Part shown: piece after piece, positions 43,495 through 52,405 of the stretch
Layout of the letters: each line of letters opens with the position of its first letter
Position numbering within the stretch: position 1 is the stretch's first letter
Notes under the pieces: model-generated
What the model was told of the DNA's origin: nothing
The model's input: the letters and a program-made list of their open reading frames with translations, nothing else
Database searches by the model: none
Translations under genes and position numbers: made by a program
NCBI RefSeq assembly: GCF_900107665.1
Contig: NZ_FNQT01000001.1
Coordinates: 1,094,398 to 1,158,397 of the forward strand
Source of the DNA: Haloplanus vescus
GTDB lineage: Archaea > Halobacteriota > Halobacteria > Halobacteriales > Haloferacaceae
Direction of reading: 5' to 3'
DNA length: 64,000 bases

Positions 43495-45240
43495 ATGGAA
43501 CGGCTGTCGGCGCGAGTCGTGGGGACCGTCATCGCCGTTGCCGGTCTCTGTCTCGCGGCCGTGCATATGGAATCTGCCGTGCGGCTGCGAGCGCGGCCAG
43601 CGCTGGTGCTCGTGGAAGTCGTCCTGCCGCTTATCCTGTCGCTGGTCGTGGTCGGCGGCGGCGTGCTGATTCGACAGGAACGCCTCGTCCCGCCGCAGTT
43701 CGCCGGGCGCGTCCTCGCTTGGAGCGGCGTGGGCGTGCTGGCGTTGAGCGGCGCCATCGGCTGGCTCTTCCTCAGCGTGGCGATACGGGGCGAGCTCATC
43801 CCGCGTGGCCTGAACCTCGTGGTCGAAGCGGCCACGATGGGCACACTCGTCGGCCTCGTCGTCGGCGTCTACGACGCCCGGAGTGCCGGCCAGCAGGTGC
43901 GTGCCGAGCAGTTGACGCGCATCAACGACACGCTCCGCATCGCGACCCGCGAGGTGGTCGACGCCAGCGACCGCGACGAACTCGAAACGGCCGTCTGCGA
44001 GCGACTGACGGAATCGGACATCTACGACAGTGCGTGGATCGGGCGCTACACCGCCACCGACCAAATCGTGCGCCCGTCGGCGTGGTCCGGCCACGATGAC
44101 GAGTACATCGAGTCGCTGACGGTGACCGTCGACCCCGACGACCCGAACGGACAGGGACCGGGTGGGCGGGCGATTCGAACGCGGGAGATTCAGGCCATCC
44201 ACGACGTGCGCTCGGAACCGCGTCTGGAGCCGTGGTGGGACGCGTTAGAGGAGGCCGGCGTCGAATCGATGGCGGTCGTCCCCCTCCTCGGCATGGACTG
44301 CGTCCACGGCTTTCTGAGCATCTACGCCAACCGGGCGAACGTCTTCGACGACCGAGAGCAGGAGGTACTCAGCGACCTCGGAGAGAGCATCGGGCACGCA
44401 ATCGACGCGATAACGGCGCGGGAGCGCCTCACTCGGCGCGAACAGGAGCTCGCCCGACAGAACCAACGGCTCGACGAGTTCGCGAGCGTCGTCTCCCACG
44501 ACTTGCGAAACCCGCTGAACGTCGCGCAGGGCAACGTCGACCTGGCACGGAAGACGGGTGACGACCAGCATCTGGATCGCGCGGACGATGCGCTCGACCG
44601 AATGGACGACCTGATCGACGACCTGCTGACGCTCGCCCGGTCGGGACGGACGGTGAGCGACGTGGAGCCAGTCGACCTGCGGCGAGTCGTAGAAGACGCG
44701 TGGTCGACGACAGACGCGGGCGACGCCCAGCTCGAGTTCGACGGGGAGCTCGGGACGGTGCGCGCCGACGAGAGTCGCCTCGTCCAACTGTTCGAGAATC
44801 TGTTTCGGAATAGTGTCGAACATGGTTCGACAAATAATCGGCGCGCGGAACGCGCCGATGATAGCGTGGAGCATGGCTCCACGGATAGCCGGACGGAGTC
44901 CGGCGATAGTGTCGAACATGGTTCGACAGATAATCGGACAAAGTCCGATGATAGCGTGGAGCACGGACCCAGTGACGACGACGCGTCGCCTATCACCATC
45001 ACCGTCGGGTCGCTGTCGGACGGATTCTACGTGGCGGACGACGGGCGAGGTATCCCCGAATCGGAGCGGGAACACGTGTTCGAGACGGGCTACACCACCG
45101 TGACATCGGGGACGGGGTTCGGCCTCAACATCGTGCGGACCATCGCGGACGCGCACGGCTGGCGCGTCGCTGTGACCGAGAGCGCCGAGGGCGGGGCGCG
45201 CTTCGAGTTCACGACCGACGGCACGGTGCCGGAGCAATAG
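43495..45240 (+). CDS. membrane GAF histidine kinase with repeat-expanded ATP-binding domain
   Basis: 581 residues from ATG 43495 behind TATATATGG (43461-43469). Four N-terminal helices (to about residue 130), a GAF domain (about 155-305, ESMAVVPLLGMDCVHGFLSIY), a dimerisation helix with phospho-His in VVSHDLRNPLNVAQGNV, and HATPase motifs. In the N-box, where one NSVEHG should occur, a run of four SVEHG units (each about 15-17 residues) is inserted before SPITITVGS. G1 VADDGRGIP and G2 GTGFGLNIVRTIADAH are intact, so it may still be active. Confidence 0.9.
   Translation: MERLSARVVGTVIAVAGLCLAAVHMESAVRLRARPALVLVEVVLPLILSLVVVGGGVLIRQERLVPPQFAGRVLAWSGVGVLALSGAIGWLFLSVAIRGELIPRGLNLVVEAATMGTLVGLVVGVYDARSAGQQVRAEQLTRINDTLRIATREVVDASDRDELETAVCERLTESDIYDSAWIGRYTATDQIVRPSAWSGHDDEYIESLTVTVDPDDPNGQGPGGRAIRTREIQAIHDVRSEPRLEPWWDALEEAGVESMAVVPLLGMDCVHGFLSIYANRANVFDDREQEVLSDLGESIGHAIDAITARERLTRREQELARQNQRLDEFASVVSHDLRNPLNVAQGNVDLARKTGDDQHLDRADDALDRMDDLIDDLLTLARSGRTVSDVEPVDLRRVVEDAWSTTDAGDAQLEFDGELGTVRADESRLVQLFENLFRNSVEHGSTNNRRAERADDSVEHGSTDSRTESGDSVEHGSTDNRTKSDDSVEHGPSDDDASPITITVGSLSDGFYVADDGRGIPESEREHVFETGYTTVTSGTGFGLNIVRTIADAHGWRVAVTESAEGGARFEFTTDGTVPEQ
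44811..44960. repeat. palindrome-built, in-frame repeat expansion inside the kinase gene
   Basis: Units begin at about 44811, 44862, 44907 and 44952 (51, 45 and 45 bases, whole codons). Perfect palindromes are stacked end to end: 44814-44832 and 44910-44928 (TGTCGAAC-ATG-GTTCGACA), 44839-44857, 44865-44883 (CGTGGAGC-ATG-GCTCCACG), 44889-44903 and 44933-44949. The encoded repeat is SVEHGSTDNRT-like. Seen directly in DNA and protein. Confidence 0.9.
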
Positions 45241-45280
45241 TCGACGGAACACGTAAACCAGTCTCGGCCGAACGCCGAGT

Positions 45281-45466
45281 ATGGCGGCTCAACCGGTCTT
45301 CGAGTTGTACGAGGACAGAGGGTCGGAGTGGCGCTGGCGGCTCGTCGCCGCGAACGGCAACATCGTCGCCGACAGCGCCGAGGGATACGTGTCCAAACAG
45401 GGGGCAAAGCGGGGCATCGAGTGCGTCAAGCGCATCGCCCCCGACGCGGACGTCGAGGAACACTAA
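45281..45466 (+). CDS. DUF1508 (YegP/HVO_2922-type) small protein
   Basis: 61 residues. FELYEDRGSEWRWRLVAANG then NIVADSAEGYVSKQGAKRGI is the single DUF1508 repeat, a small beta-beta-alpha fold that dimerises. It is full length for the haloarchaeal form. Function unknown. Confidence 0.9.
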   Translation: MAAQPVFELYEDRGSEWRWRLVAANGNIVADSAEGYVSKQGAKRGIECVKRIAPDADVEEH

Positions 45467-45528
45467 CCAGCCCCCGTGGCGACGTGGCGCGCCACAATCC
45501 CTATGCGCGACGCCCGCCCTCATTCTGT

Positions 45529-47187
45529 ATGAACGCCGCCGCGCTGGGCCCGCTCGTCAAGGCCGTCGAGACGCTGAAGGTGTTCGCACGGAGCGCCCCC
45601 GCACCGTCGACGATACTCGCCAATCGGCGCCAGCGATTCGACTGCCTGCACGCAATCGTGCCGTCGACGGCAACACCGGGCGAGTCGTGCCAGCTCACGG
45701 TGCAGGCGTGGGACCAGTGCGAACGGCTCCACGGGTCGTTCACGGGGACGGCGACGCTGGCGGCGACGGACCCCGACGCGACCCATCCAGAGCGTGTGGC
45801 GTTCGCGGACGCGGACGGCGGCGTCGTCCGCGAGACGGTGCAGTTCGACACGCCGGGGACACACTACCTGACCCTGATCGTCGACGGCGAGCGCTTCGTC
45901 TCGAATCCGATTCGCGTCGCCCCCGAACACGACACCCGGACCTACTGGGGCGATATCCACCTGCATTCGACGCTCTCCGACGGGTCGGGCCACGCCGAGG
46001 CGGGGTATCGCTTCGGGCGCGACGTGATGGACCTCGACGTCGTCGCGTACACCGACCACGACACGATGGGCTTTTTCATCCCGCCGGGGTGGCAGCGCCG
46101 CCGGATGCACGACGGGTACTTCGAAGCGTTGTGTGACCTGGCGGCGTCGTTCGACGACGAAGGCGAGTTCGTCACGCTCCCGGCCTACGAGTGGACGAAA
46201 CAGCCGAACATGGGCGGTCACGTCAACGTCTACTTCGAGGACGAAGCGGACGCGACGCTCATCGACTCGCTCTGGGAGGAGTCGCGCACCTACGAAGACC
46301 TGTGGGCGCGTCTGCGCGAGTGGGACGACGCCCACGACTCGCGAGTGGTGACGATTCCCCACCACCCCGCGGAGGCGATGTACCCCTTCGACTTCGCGAG
46401 CGTCGACTACGACGACGACCTGGCGCCCCTGGTGGAGGTGTACTCCCAGTGGGGGTCGAGCGAGCGCCCGGGCCGCGAGGGCAACCAGTTCCCGCTGGCG
46501 ATGGGACAGGGCGAAATCGACGAGCCAGGTCACTACGTGCAGGACGCCCACGAGTTGGGCTACCGCGTCGGAATGCTGGGCGGCGCGGACTTCCACGGGC
46601 CGAACCCCGGTCACTCGACCATCCACACCGACCCGCACTTCCCCGCACTGGGCGAGTGGCGTGACGCCGGCCTCGGCTGGGGGAACATCTGGCGCGTGTG
46701 GGACGAGCGAAGCTATCCGGGCGGCCTCACCGCCTTCCGGGCGCCGGAACTCACGCGCGAGGCGATTTTCACGGCGCTCCGGTCGCGGTCGGTGTACGCG
46801 ACGACCCAACCCCACCGCATCCTCGTCGACTTCCGGGTGAACGGCGTCGACGTGGCCGACCAAGAGGACGAGGTCGCCGTCGACGAGCCGACATCACCGC
46901 GGACCGTCAGCGTCGACGTGGCGGGGACGGCCCCCATCGAAACCGTCGAAGTGGTGAAGAACAACGCAGTCTGGCGGACCGTCGAGGGGACGAGCGACCC
47001 GGACGCGGCCCTCGACACCTACACCGTGGCCGACGAGTGGACGGACGAGGACCCGATTACGGGGATGAAGTGGGACGAGACGCGCGGCACCGACGGCGAC
47101 GTGTACACGCTCAGGGTGACGCAGGCGAGCGCCGACCGGCATCCCGGGATGGCGTGGGTCGGACCGCTGTGGGTCGTGGCGAAGTAA
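45529..47187 (+). CDS. PHP/DUF3604-type metal-dependent hydrolase
   Basis: 552 residues from ATG 45529. An N-terminal beta domain (about 30-130) precedes a PHP-like metal site: GDIHLHSTLSDGSGH (about 145-159), YTDHDTMGF, LPAYEWT, IPHHPAE and GADFHGPNPGH. The C-terminal ~120 residues are Ig-like (VSVDVAGTAPIETVEVVKNN). No signal peptide is visible. The family is a predicted phosphoesterase or lyase-like hydrolase; adjacency to phnDCE hints at phosphorus metabolism but is not proof. Confidence 0.82.
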   Translation: MNAAALGPLVKAVETLKVFARSAPAPSTILANRRQRFDCLHAIVPSTATPGESCQLTVQAWDQCERLHGSFTGTATLAATDPDATHPERVAFADADGGVVRETVQFDTPGTHYLTLIVDGERFVSNPIRVAPEHDTRTYWGDIHLHSTLSDGSGHAEAGYRFGRDVMDLDVVAYTDHDTMGFFIPPGWQRRRMHDGYFEALCDLAASFDDEGEFVTLPAYEWTKQPNMGGHVNVYFEDEADATLIDSLWEESRTYEDLWARLREWDDAHDSRVVTIPHHPAEAMYPFDFASVDYDDDLAPLVEVYSQWGSSERPGREGNQFPLAMGQGEIDEPGHYVQDAHELGYRVGMLGGADFHGPNPGHSTIHTDPHFPALGEWRDAGLGWGNIWRVWDERSYPGGLTAFRAPELTREAIFTALRSRSVYATTQPHRILVDFRVNGVDVADQEDEVAVDEPTSPRTVSVDVAGTAPIETVEVVKNNAVWRTVEGTSDPDAALDTYTVADEWTDEDPITGMKWDETRGTDGDVYTLRVTQASADRHPGMAWVGPLWVVAK

Positions 47188-47264
47188 TACCGCGCTGTCG
47201 GTCGATATCACTTAGCTAGTTCGGAAGCGTGGGTGTTATTTCTGAGTAATACAACCAGTAGATA

Positions 47265-48158
47265 ATGCGACGGCGTACATATCTCAGTAGTCTCAGCGGT
47301 CTCACACTCGCCGGTGCGGCTGGTTGCCTCGGAACATCGACGACTGACAGGGGTCCCGTGGGGTCGTGGGCCGAGGCCGAAATCGAGTTCGGACTTCCCC
47401 CCTTCGAGAACGCCGAAGATCTCTTGGAGAGCTACCGACCGACGTTCGATTGGCTCGAATCCGGGTTCGAGGATGTCGATTCGGTCACGGGCGTCACGAC
47501 GACGAGCTACAGTGCAGTCGTCGAAAGCGTCGTGAACGGGCACACCGAACTCGCGAACCTTTCGCCAGTCACGTACGTCCTTGCGGCCTCAGACGGCATC
47601 AACCCACTCGTCCTCAACTGGTCGCACGGGCGTGATTTCTACCGGTCATATATCGCGACGCGTGCCGATACGGAAATCGAGTCACTCGACGATATCGCTG
47701 GCAAGACCGTCGCCATGGTCGACCCACTCAGTACCAGCGGCGGGATGTTCCCACGGTATCTGCTCTCGCAGGCGGGACTCGACGTCGGCGATCTGGACAC
47801 CGAACCAGCGGATTTCGACATCGAGTGGGCGTTCGGACACGACGCATCGCTGCGAGCGCTTCAGGAAGGCCACGTGGACGCCGCGGCGTACGGCGACTTC
47901 CAGCATCCTGACAACAGCGATACTATCGTGAAACTCGCCGAAAGCGACCCAATTCCCTTCGACCCTATCGTTGCGCGGCCGGACACACCCGAAGACGTCC
48001 GGACAGCGATCACCGAGCGGCTACTCGAGATTCCATCGGAACGTCTCGAAGACCACCGCATCGACAAGTTCGGCCGTGTCGACGACAGCACGTACGACCC
48101 CGTCCGCGATGTCGTCGAGGAGATGGGCGTCGACATCGGCGATCTCGACGAGAACTGA
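47265..48158 (+). CDS. phnD: phosphonate-type ABC transporter substrate-binding lipoprotein PhnD
   Basis: 297 residues. N-terminus RRRTYLSSLSGLTLAGAAGC is a Tat signal with lipobox Cys. The receptor domain (FGLPPFENAEDLLESYRPTF, VNGHTELANLSPVTYVLAA, VDPLSTSGGMFPRYLL, HVDAAAYGDFQ) is that of PhnD/phosphate-phosphite-phosphonate binders. TTATTT near 47236 would give a leaderless start. It is first of a three-gene transporter set; the substrate could also be phosphite. Confidence 0.9.
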   Translation: MRRRTYLSSLSGLTLAGAAGCLGTSTTDRGPVGSWAEAEIEFGLPPFENAEDLLESYRPTFDWLESGFEDVDSVTGVTTTSYSAVVESVVNGHTELANLSPVTYVLAASDGINPLVLNWSHGRDFYRSYIATRADTEIESLDDIAGKTVAMVDPLSTSGGMFPRYLLSQAGLDVGDLDTEPADFDIEWAFGHDASLRALQEGHVDAAAYGDFQHPDNSDTIVKLAESDPIPFDPIVARPDTPEDVRTAITERLLEIPSERLEDHRIDKFGRVDDSTYDPVRDVVEEMGVDIGDLDEN

Positions 48159-48197
48159 CGCCGTTCGCACACGACCCCCAGCCACCGTCCCGAACCG

Positions 48198-48905
48198 ATG
48201 ACACCGACTCTCACCGTCGACGCGCTCACGAAGCGATACGGTCAGACAGTCGCCCTCGATAGTGTCAGCGTCGACCTCGTCCCGGGAGAGGTGACCGTCT
48301 TGGTCGGGCGCTCAGGCGCTGGCAAGACGACACTACTTCGGTGCGTGAACGGCCTCGAGACACCCGACGAGGGGACCGTCCAGTACGACGGGACACCGTT
48401 GGCACCACCGGATGTCGCACTCGTCTTTCAGGGCGGGGCACTCACGGGGCGGAAGACGGCACTCGAGAACACGCTCGACGGCGGGCTCGCCCGAGAGTCA
48501 CGATGGCGGGAACTCTTCGGCTGGCACGCACCAGCAGAGAAACGCGCCGCCGTGACGCGTCTCCACGATGTTGGCCTCGCTGGGATGGCCGACCGGCGCG
48601 TCCGGACACTCTCCGGCGGCGAACGACAGCGCGTCGGTGTCGCTCGCGCACTCCACCAACGGCCGGTCGTCCTCCTAGCCGACGAACCGGTCGCCTCACT
48701 CGACCCGGCGACTGCTCGCGACATCTTGGCGCTACTCGCCGATGCCATCCGCGAGCATGATCTGGTCGGCCTCATCAGCCTCCACCAGCCGACGCTCGCG
48801 TCGGACATCGCTGACCGATATCTCGGCCTGACTGACGGTCAGATTACCCTCGACACGTCCGCTACCGACGTCTCAGACGACGACATTGCGATGGTCTACG
48901 AGTAG
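48198..48905 (+). CDS. phnC: phosphonate-type ABC transporter ATP-binding protein PhnC
   Basis: 235 residues. Walker A VGRSGAGKTTLLRC (about 38-51), signature LSGGERQRVGVARAL, Walker B VVLLADEPVASLD, and the switch His in LISLHQPTLA. The length is near that of PhnC. It lies 39 bases after phnD and 50 before phnE, same strand. Confidence 0.92.
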   Translation: MTPTLTVDALTKRYGQTVALDSVSVDLVPGEVTVLVGRSGAGKTTLLRCVNGLETPDEGTVQYDGTPLAPPDVALVFQGGALTGRKTALENTLDGGLARESRWRELFGWHAPAEKRAAVTRLHDVGLAGMADRRVRTLSGGERQRVGVARALHQRPVVLLADEPVASLDPATARDILALLADAIREHDLVGLISLHQPTLASDIADRYLGLTDGQITLDTSATDVSDDDIAMVYE

Positions 48906-48955
48906 TCCGCTGGCACACCGCTCGCACGAACTCGCCCACCACACCAAGAGACACG

Positions 48956-49846
48956 ATGACCGACGATATCTCCCCGAACCAAGAAGCGGAGATAGACCCG
49001 GATATAGACCCTGACGAGGAGTTCGCACATCTCCAGCATGCGTGGCGGCGCCGCTACCTCAATCGCGTTGTCGGGCTTCTCGTCGTCATCGTTGCCGTCG
49101 TCGTGGCGGCTGACCAGCTCGGGGTTAATCCCACCTATCTCTACGCACACCGGGAGAACTTCGCGAGTATCTTGCTTGACGAGATGCTTGCCCCCGGCGA
49201 ACTCTGGAACCAGCTTCGCGGCGATGGCCCGATGCTCGTCTTGGCCGCTGTCGAAACGCTCGCAATTGCCGGTGTCGGCACGGCGTTTGGCCTCCCACTC
49301 GCGTTCCTGTTCGGACTTCTCGCGGCCGGGAACGTCACCCCGAGGTGGGTCCACGAACCAACCCGCCTCCTACTGGGGGGCGTGCGTGCCGTCCCGAGTA
49401 TGGTCTATGCACTCCTCTTCGTCGTGCTCGCCGGTCTCGGCCCGGTCGCCGGTGTGCTGGCGATCACCGTCGGAACCATCGGTGATCTCGGACGGCTGTT
49501 TGCCGACGAGATGGAGGAAATCGACCCAAGACCCGTCGAGGCCGTGCAGTCCGCCGGGGCAGCCACGCTGACCGCGACGAGCGCAGCACGGCTCCCCCAA
49601 GTGTCGACCGCGTACATCGCGTGGACGCTCTTCTACCTCGAACTCAACGCACGGAAGAGTACGGTCCTTGGAATCGTCGGCGCGGGCGGGATCGGCTACC
49701 CGCTCATCATGGCGTTTCGCGCACGCAACTACAGTCGCGTGATGGCCGCAATCGTCGCGATTCTCTGTCTCGTCGTCGCCGTCGAGTTCACCGCGACGCG
49801 GCTCCGTGACTACGTCGATACGACGCGACGCACGTGGCGTGAGTGA
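48956..49846 (+). CDS. phnE: phosphonate-type ABC transporter permease PhnE
   Basis: 296 residues. An acidic N-terminus is followed by about six hydrophobic helices; the EAA loop is DPRPVEAVQSAGAATLTATSA. AGVGTAFGLPLAFLFGLLAAG and NARKSTVLGIVGAGGIGYPL are typical of PhnE. It completes the transporter. The following 92 bases separate it from the convergent pilB remnant. Confidence 0.92.
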   Translation: MTDDISPNQEAEIDPDIDPDEEFAHLQHAWRRRYLNRVVGLLVVIVAVVVAADQLGVNPTYLYAHRENFASILLDEMLAPGELWNQLRGDGPMLVLAAVETLAIAGVGTAFGLPLAFLFGLLAAGNVTPRWVHEPTRLLLGGVRAVPSMVYALLFVVLAGLGPVAGVLAITVGTIGDLGRLFADEMEEIDPRPVEAVQSAGAATLTATSAARLPQVSTAYIAWTLFYLELNARKSTVLGIVGAGGIGYPLIMAFRARNYSRVMAAIVAILCLVVAVEFTATRLRDYVDTTRRTWRE

Positions 49847-49938
49847 GACGTACAAACGAGAGACGAATCCAAACGAGTCCCCCACTACTTTCCCTCCCTT
49901 TCGGGATAGAACCGACGCATCGGTCGGCGTTTTACGGA

Positions 49939-50727
49939 TTACCGCGTCTCGCTCCGAGCGCGTTCGACCGTCGCCGCCTCGTCGGTGCGGAGGTCGGAGA
50001 CGAACCCGAACAGGTCGTCGAAATCAGCGATACCCTCTCGCACCAGATACTGAACGTAGCGGTGCTTGCGGTGGAATTCGTCCTCTACGTCCTCGACATC
50101 GCGGTCGGTCGCGTCGGCGAGGCGATGGAAGAGGCGGAAGCCGAGGGCGCGGTGGTCGTCGTCGAGATGCGGGTGCGCGTAGTCCAAACTGAACGCGCCC
50201 TCGGTGTCGCGGCGGGCGACGACGTTCCAGTAGAGGGTGCGCCCGCCCTTCTCGATGGCGCCCGAGGGGAGCGTCCCGCCGCCGTCGAGGGCGTCGTACT
50301 CCGCCTCGCTGAGGAGTTCGACGGCTTCGGCCACGTATCGGTCACCCTCGACGTGATGCGGGAAGACGACGAGGTCGATTTCGCGCAGGAGATACGGCGC
50401 GAGGCCCTGTTCGATGACGCGGTTGACGAGCGTTTCGACGCCCTCCGCGTGTGTGGTGCCGATGACGCCGTGGCCGGTGTTGAGCGTCTCGCCGAACGTC
50501 TCGAAGGAGGCGGGCGTGTTGATTTCGGCGATGACCTCGATATCGGGGTTCAGGTAGTTGGTCTCGGTCATCAGTCGCGCCATCGACACGCGCTTGTACT
50601 CGTTCTCGTGGTCTCGCGTCGTCAGCGAGATGCCCGTCTCGTGGGGGAGCTGGACCTCGCGGCTCCCTTCGTCGATGGAGACGGGGCGGTCGTCGTAGGG
50701 GACGAAGGGCATGTGGGCGTTCCACAT
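49939..50727 (-). pseudogene. pilB: C-terminal half of a PilB/TadA-type secretion ATPase, 5' end lost
   Basis: The frame encodes the ATPase from just after the Walker A region: NAHMPFVPYDDRPVSIDEGS, LPHE, MTETNYLNPDIEVIAEIN (Walker B) and the His box LNTGHGVIGTTHAEGVETL, then the helical C-terminus. Upstream of residue NAHMPF the homology stops, an in-frame TGA (50728-50730) appears, and base composition changes. The first ATG is therefore not a true start. This is the missing partner of pilC at 41331-43259 and marks the left edge of the integrated element. Confidence 0.9.
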
Positions 50728-50960
50728 TCAAGAACTACTAGTAGCCGCTACTGGGTCGAGAATCACTGGCCTGGGCAGGGCTAGCTCTTTGAATCACAAA
50801 AATCCAACATAATTGTGCGGATTCACCGAGTATAGGGTGTGAGTAACCTATTAAACCCGGATTTTCGGATATCTAACTGATCTCGTCATCTGTTTCCGGT
50901 GACGATTTCATATAAATGGATTTCATTTATGTTACTCCTGACACGAGAGTTTGTCGGGCG
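50728..50960. promoter_or_regulatory. left-end intergenic region with promoter of the first element gene
   Basis: A 233-base AT-rich stretch after the pilB break. CATATAAATGG (50909-50919) is a TATA element about 25 bases before a likely start near 50940 for the gene at 50961. Repeated ATTTCAT/ATTTCATTTAT patterns flank it. No gene is seen. Confidence 0.45.
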
Positions 50961-51743
50961 ATGAGCGACCAACCAACCGACTCACAACTGGACGAACGAC
51001 CCCGAGGGATCCTAACACCCGATGACAGACAGTATCTCCGCGGCGAAAAAGATCTCTCGGATAGCGCAGAACGCAACGCCCGCCAGCGTATCAGAGACCG
51101 CATCCAAGAGAGCCTCGCGGACTTCGAACTGCTCTGGACGTGTCTCCCCGAGCGGGACCTCCATCTGCTGTTCGCCCCCGATGACCAACAGGCCCACCAG
51201 AAGCTTCGGTCGTCCGCCCACTATGCAATTGCATTTCTTCGACTTGGGTTGTGGACCAACGAGGATCTGCACCCAGACCGCATCGCAGATGCAATCGAAC
51301 AGGCCGCGTTCGCCGCTGGGAAGCTAGCCCACGCGGACGTGCAACTCGACACCGAACCCGCACCTGAGGGGGATCTGTTGTTGGCGGCGATGCGGGATAA
51401 GAACAACCGCATCGCTGAGATTCGGGACCGCGTCGAGGAGGATGATCTTGAACCGTCACGGGAAGCTGCCCTGCGTCAGGAGGCTCACCGTGAGGCAACT
51501 TTCCTCTACCATCTCTTCGAGAAGGGTCTCGTGGACCCATCAGTGGATCCAGAGGCGTTAGCAGCGATTGACCTGTTCGGACAGGAATCAGATATCGCAG
51601 CGGATGCCGTTGAAAAAGAGCGAACTCCGGTCGTCGAGAGTCCGATTGTTCGCCAACCACTGCCGATTGTCACTGATGTCTCCTACGATTCGCCGGAGGA
51701 CAGTGTCGACCAGTCAGCCATACAAACTAGAGACAACGGATGA
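50961..51743 (+). CDS. element-borne acidic protein of unknown function
   Basis: 260 residues from ATG 50961 (the frame opens at 50916, but this ATG follows GTCGGGCG and gives a normal N-terminus). Soluble, mostly helical, with LTPDDRQYLRGEKDLSDSAE and RQRIRDRIQESLADFELLW near the N-terminus, a signature I associate with hypothetical proteins of haloarchaeal mobile regions. No catalytic motif. It lies first in the element. Confidence 0.75.
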   Translation: MSDQPTDSQLDERPRGILTPDDRQYLRGEKDLSDSAERNARQRIRDRIQESLADFELLWTCLPERDLHLLFAPDDQQAHQKLRSSAHYAIAFLRLGLWTNEDLHPDRIADAIEQAAFAAGKLAHADVQLDTEPAPEGDLLLAAMRDKNNRIAEIRDRVEEDDLEPSREAALRQEAHREATFLYHLFEKGLVDPSVDPEALAAIDLFGQESDIAADAVEKERTPVVESPIVRQPLPIVTDVSYDSPEDSVDQSAIQTRDNG

Positions 51744-51816
51744 TTCGACCCAAGACTCGACCAAGTGAGTGGCACAGTTTGTCAACGACCACCGAGGCAG
51801 AGATGAGGGGTCGCTG

Positions 51817-52326
51817 ATGGCGAGCTCCCCGAGCATTTCGTTTAGAAAACGCGAGGAGGCAGACGAGGTGTACCTGTTCCCCGTGTACCAGGAAAACGCG
51901 ACCTTGAACACGAAAAATTCTACGGTCATGGTGGAGGACCTCGATGAGGGTCGTGTGCGCGTAATCGCTGGAAATATTCCGGGCATGATTCGCTATTACG
52001 TAAATTATCCGGATGAGAGTGATGAGCAAAAGCAACGTGAGCATGCGTTTTCAGAGGAGCTTCTAGAGGAAGCGCTCGAGCGGTTATCCGAGTACGATCC
52101 GGAGACCAGCTACTCGGAAGCAAATTCAGGCAACAGGAGTATGAGAGACATCCACGTCGAGGTAGGCGAGGAGAAGCGCGATGAAGTCGTGATGCAGATG
52201 TGGAAGGTGCTCAACTGGCTCAAAGACGAGCACATCGAGTTCATGGAGGAGTATCGACCTGATGACGTTCGGGAACTGCCAACTCTTGAGGACGAAGTGC
52301 TGCGGATCAGCAAGCGTTTCGATTAA
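51817..52326 (+). CDS. element-borne protein of unknown function
   Basis: 169 residues from ATG 51817 (upstream in-frame start at 51769 less likely). A beta-rich N-terminal half (VYLFPVYQENATLNTKNSTV) precedes a helical, acidic C-terminus (MQMWKVLNWLKDEHIEFMEEY). No domain recognised. It follows the 50961 gene on the same strand with a 73-base gap, so it may share its transcript. Confidence 0.65.
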   Translation: MASSPSISFRKREEADEVYLFPVYQENATLNTKNSTVMVEDLDEGRVRVIAGNIPGMIRYYVNYPDESDEQKQREHAFSEELLEEALERLSEYDPETSYSEANSGNRSMRDIHVEVGEEKRDEVVMQMWKVLNWLKDEHIEFMEEYRPDDVRELPTLEDEVLRISKRFD

Positions 52327-52405
52327 TCCGTCCTATAGGAATTCTCGGGTATCGGTATACTCCTTTACAGGATAGTCTTATTTGGGATTGTTGAGCGCTG
52401 TACAT

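Noticed and set aside
49939-50727. Complete small secretion ATPase starting at ATG 50727
   Set aside because: The protein would lack Walker A and begins at a break with an adjoining TGA, so it is a truncated pilB and not a short gene.
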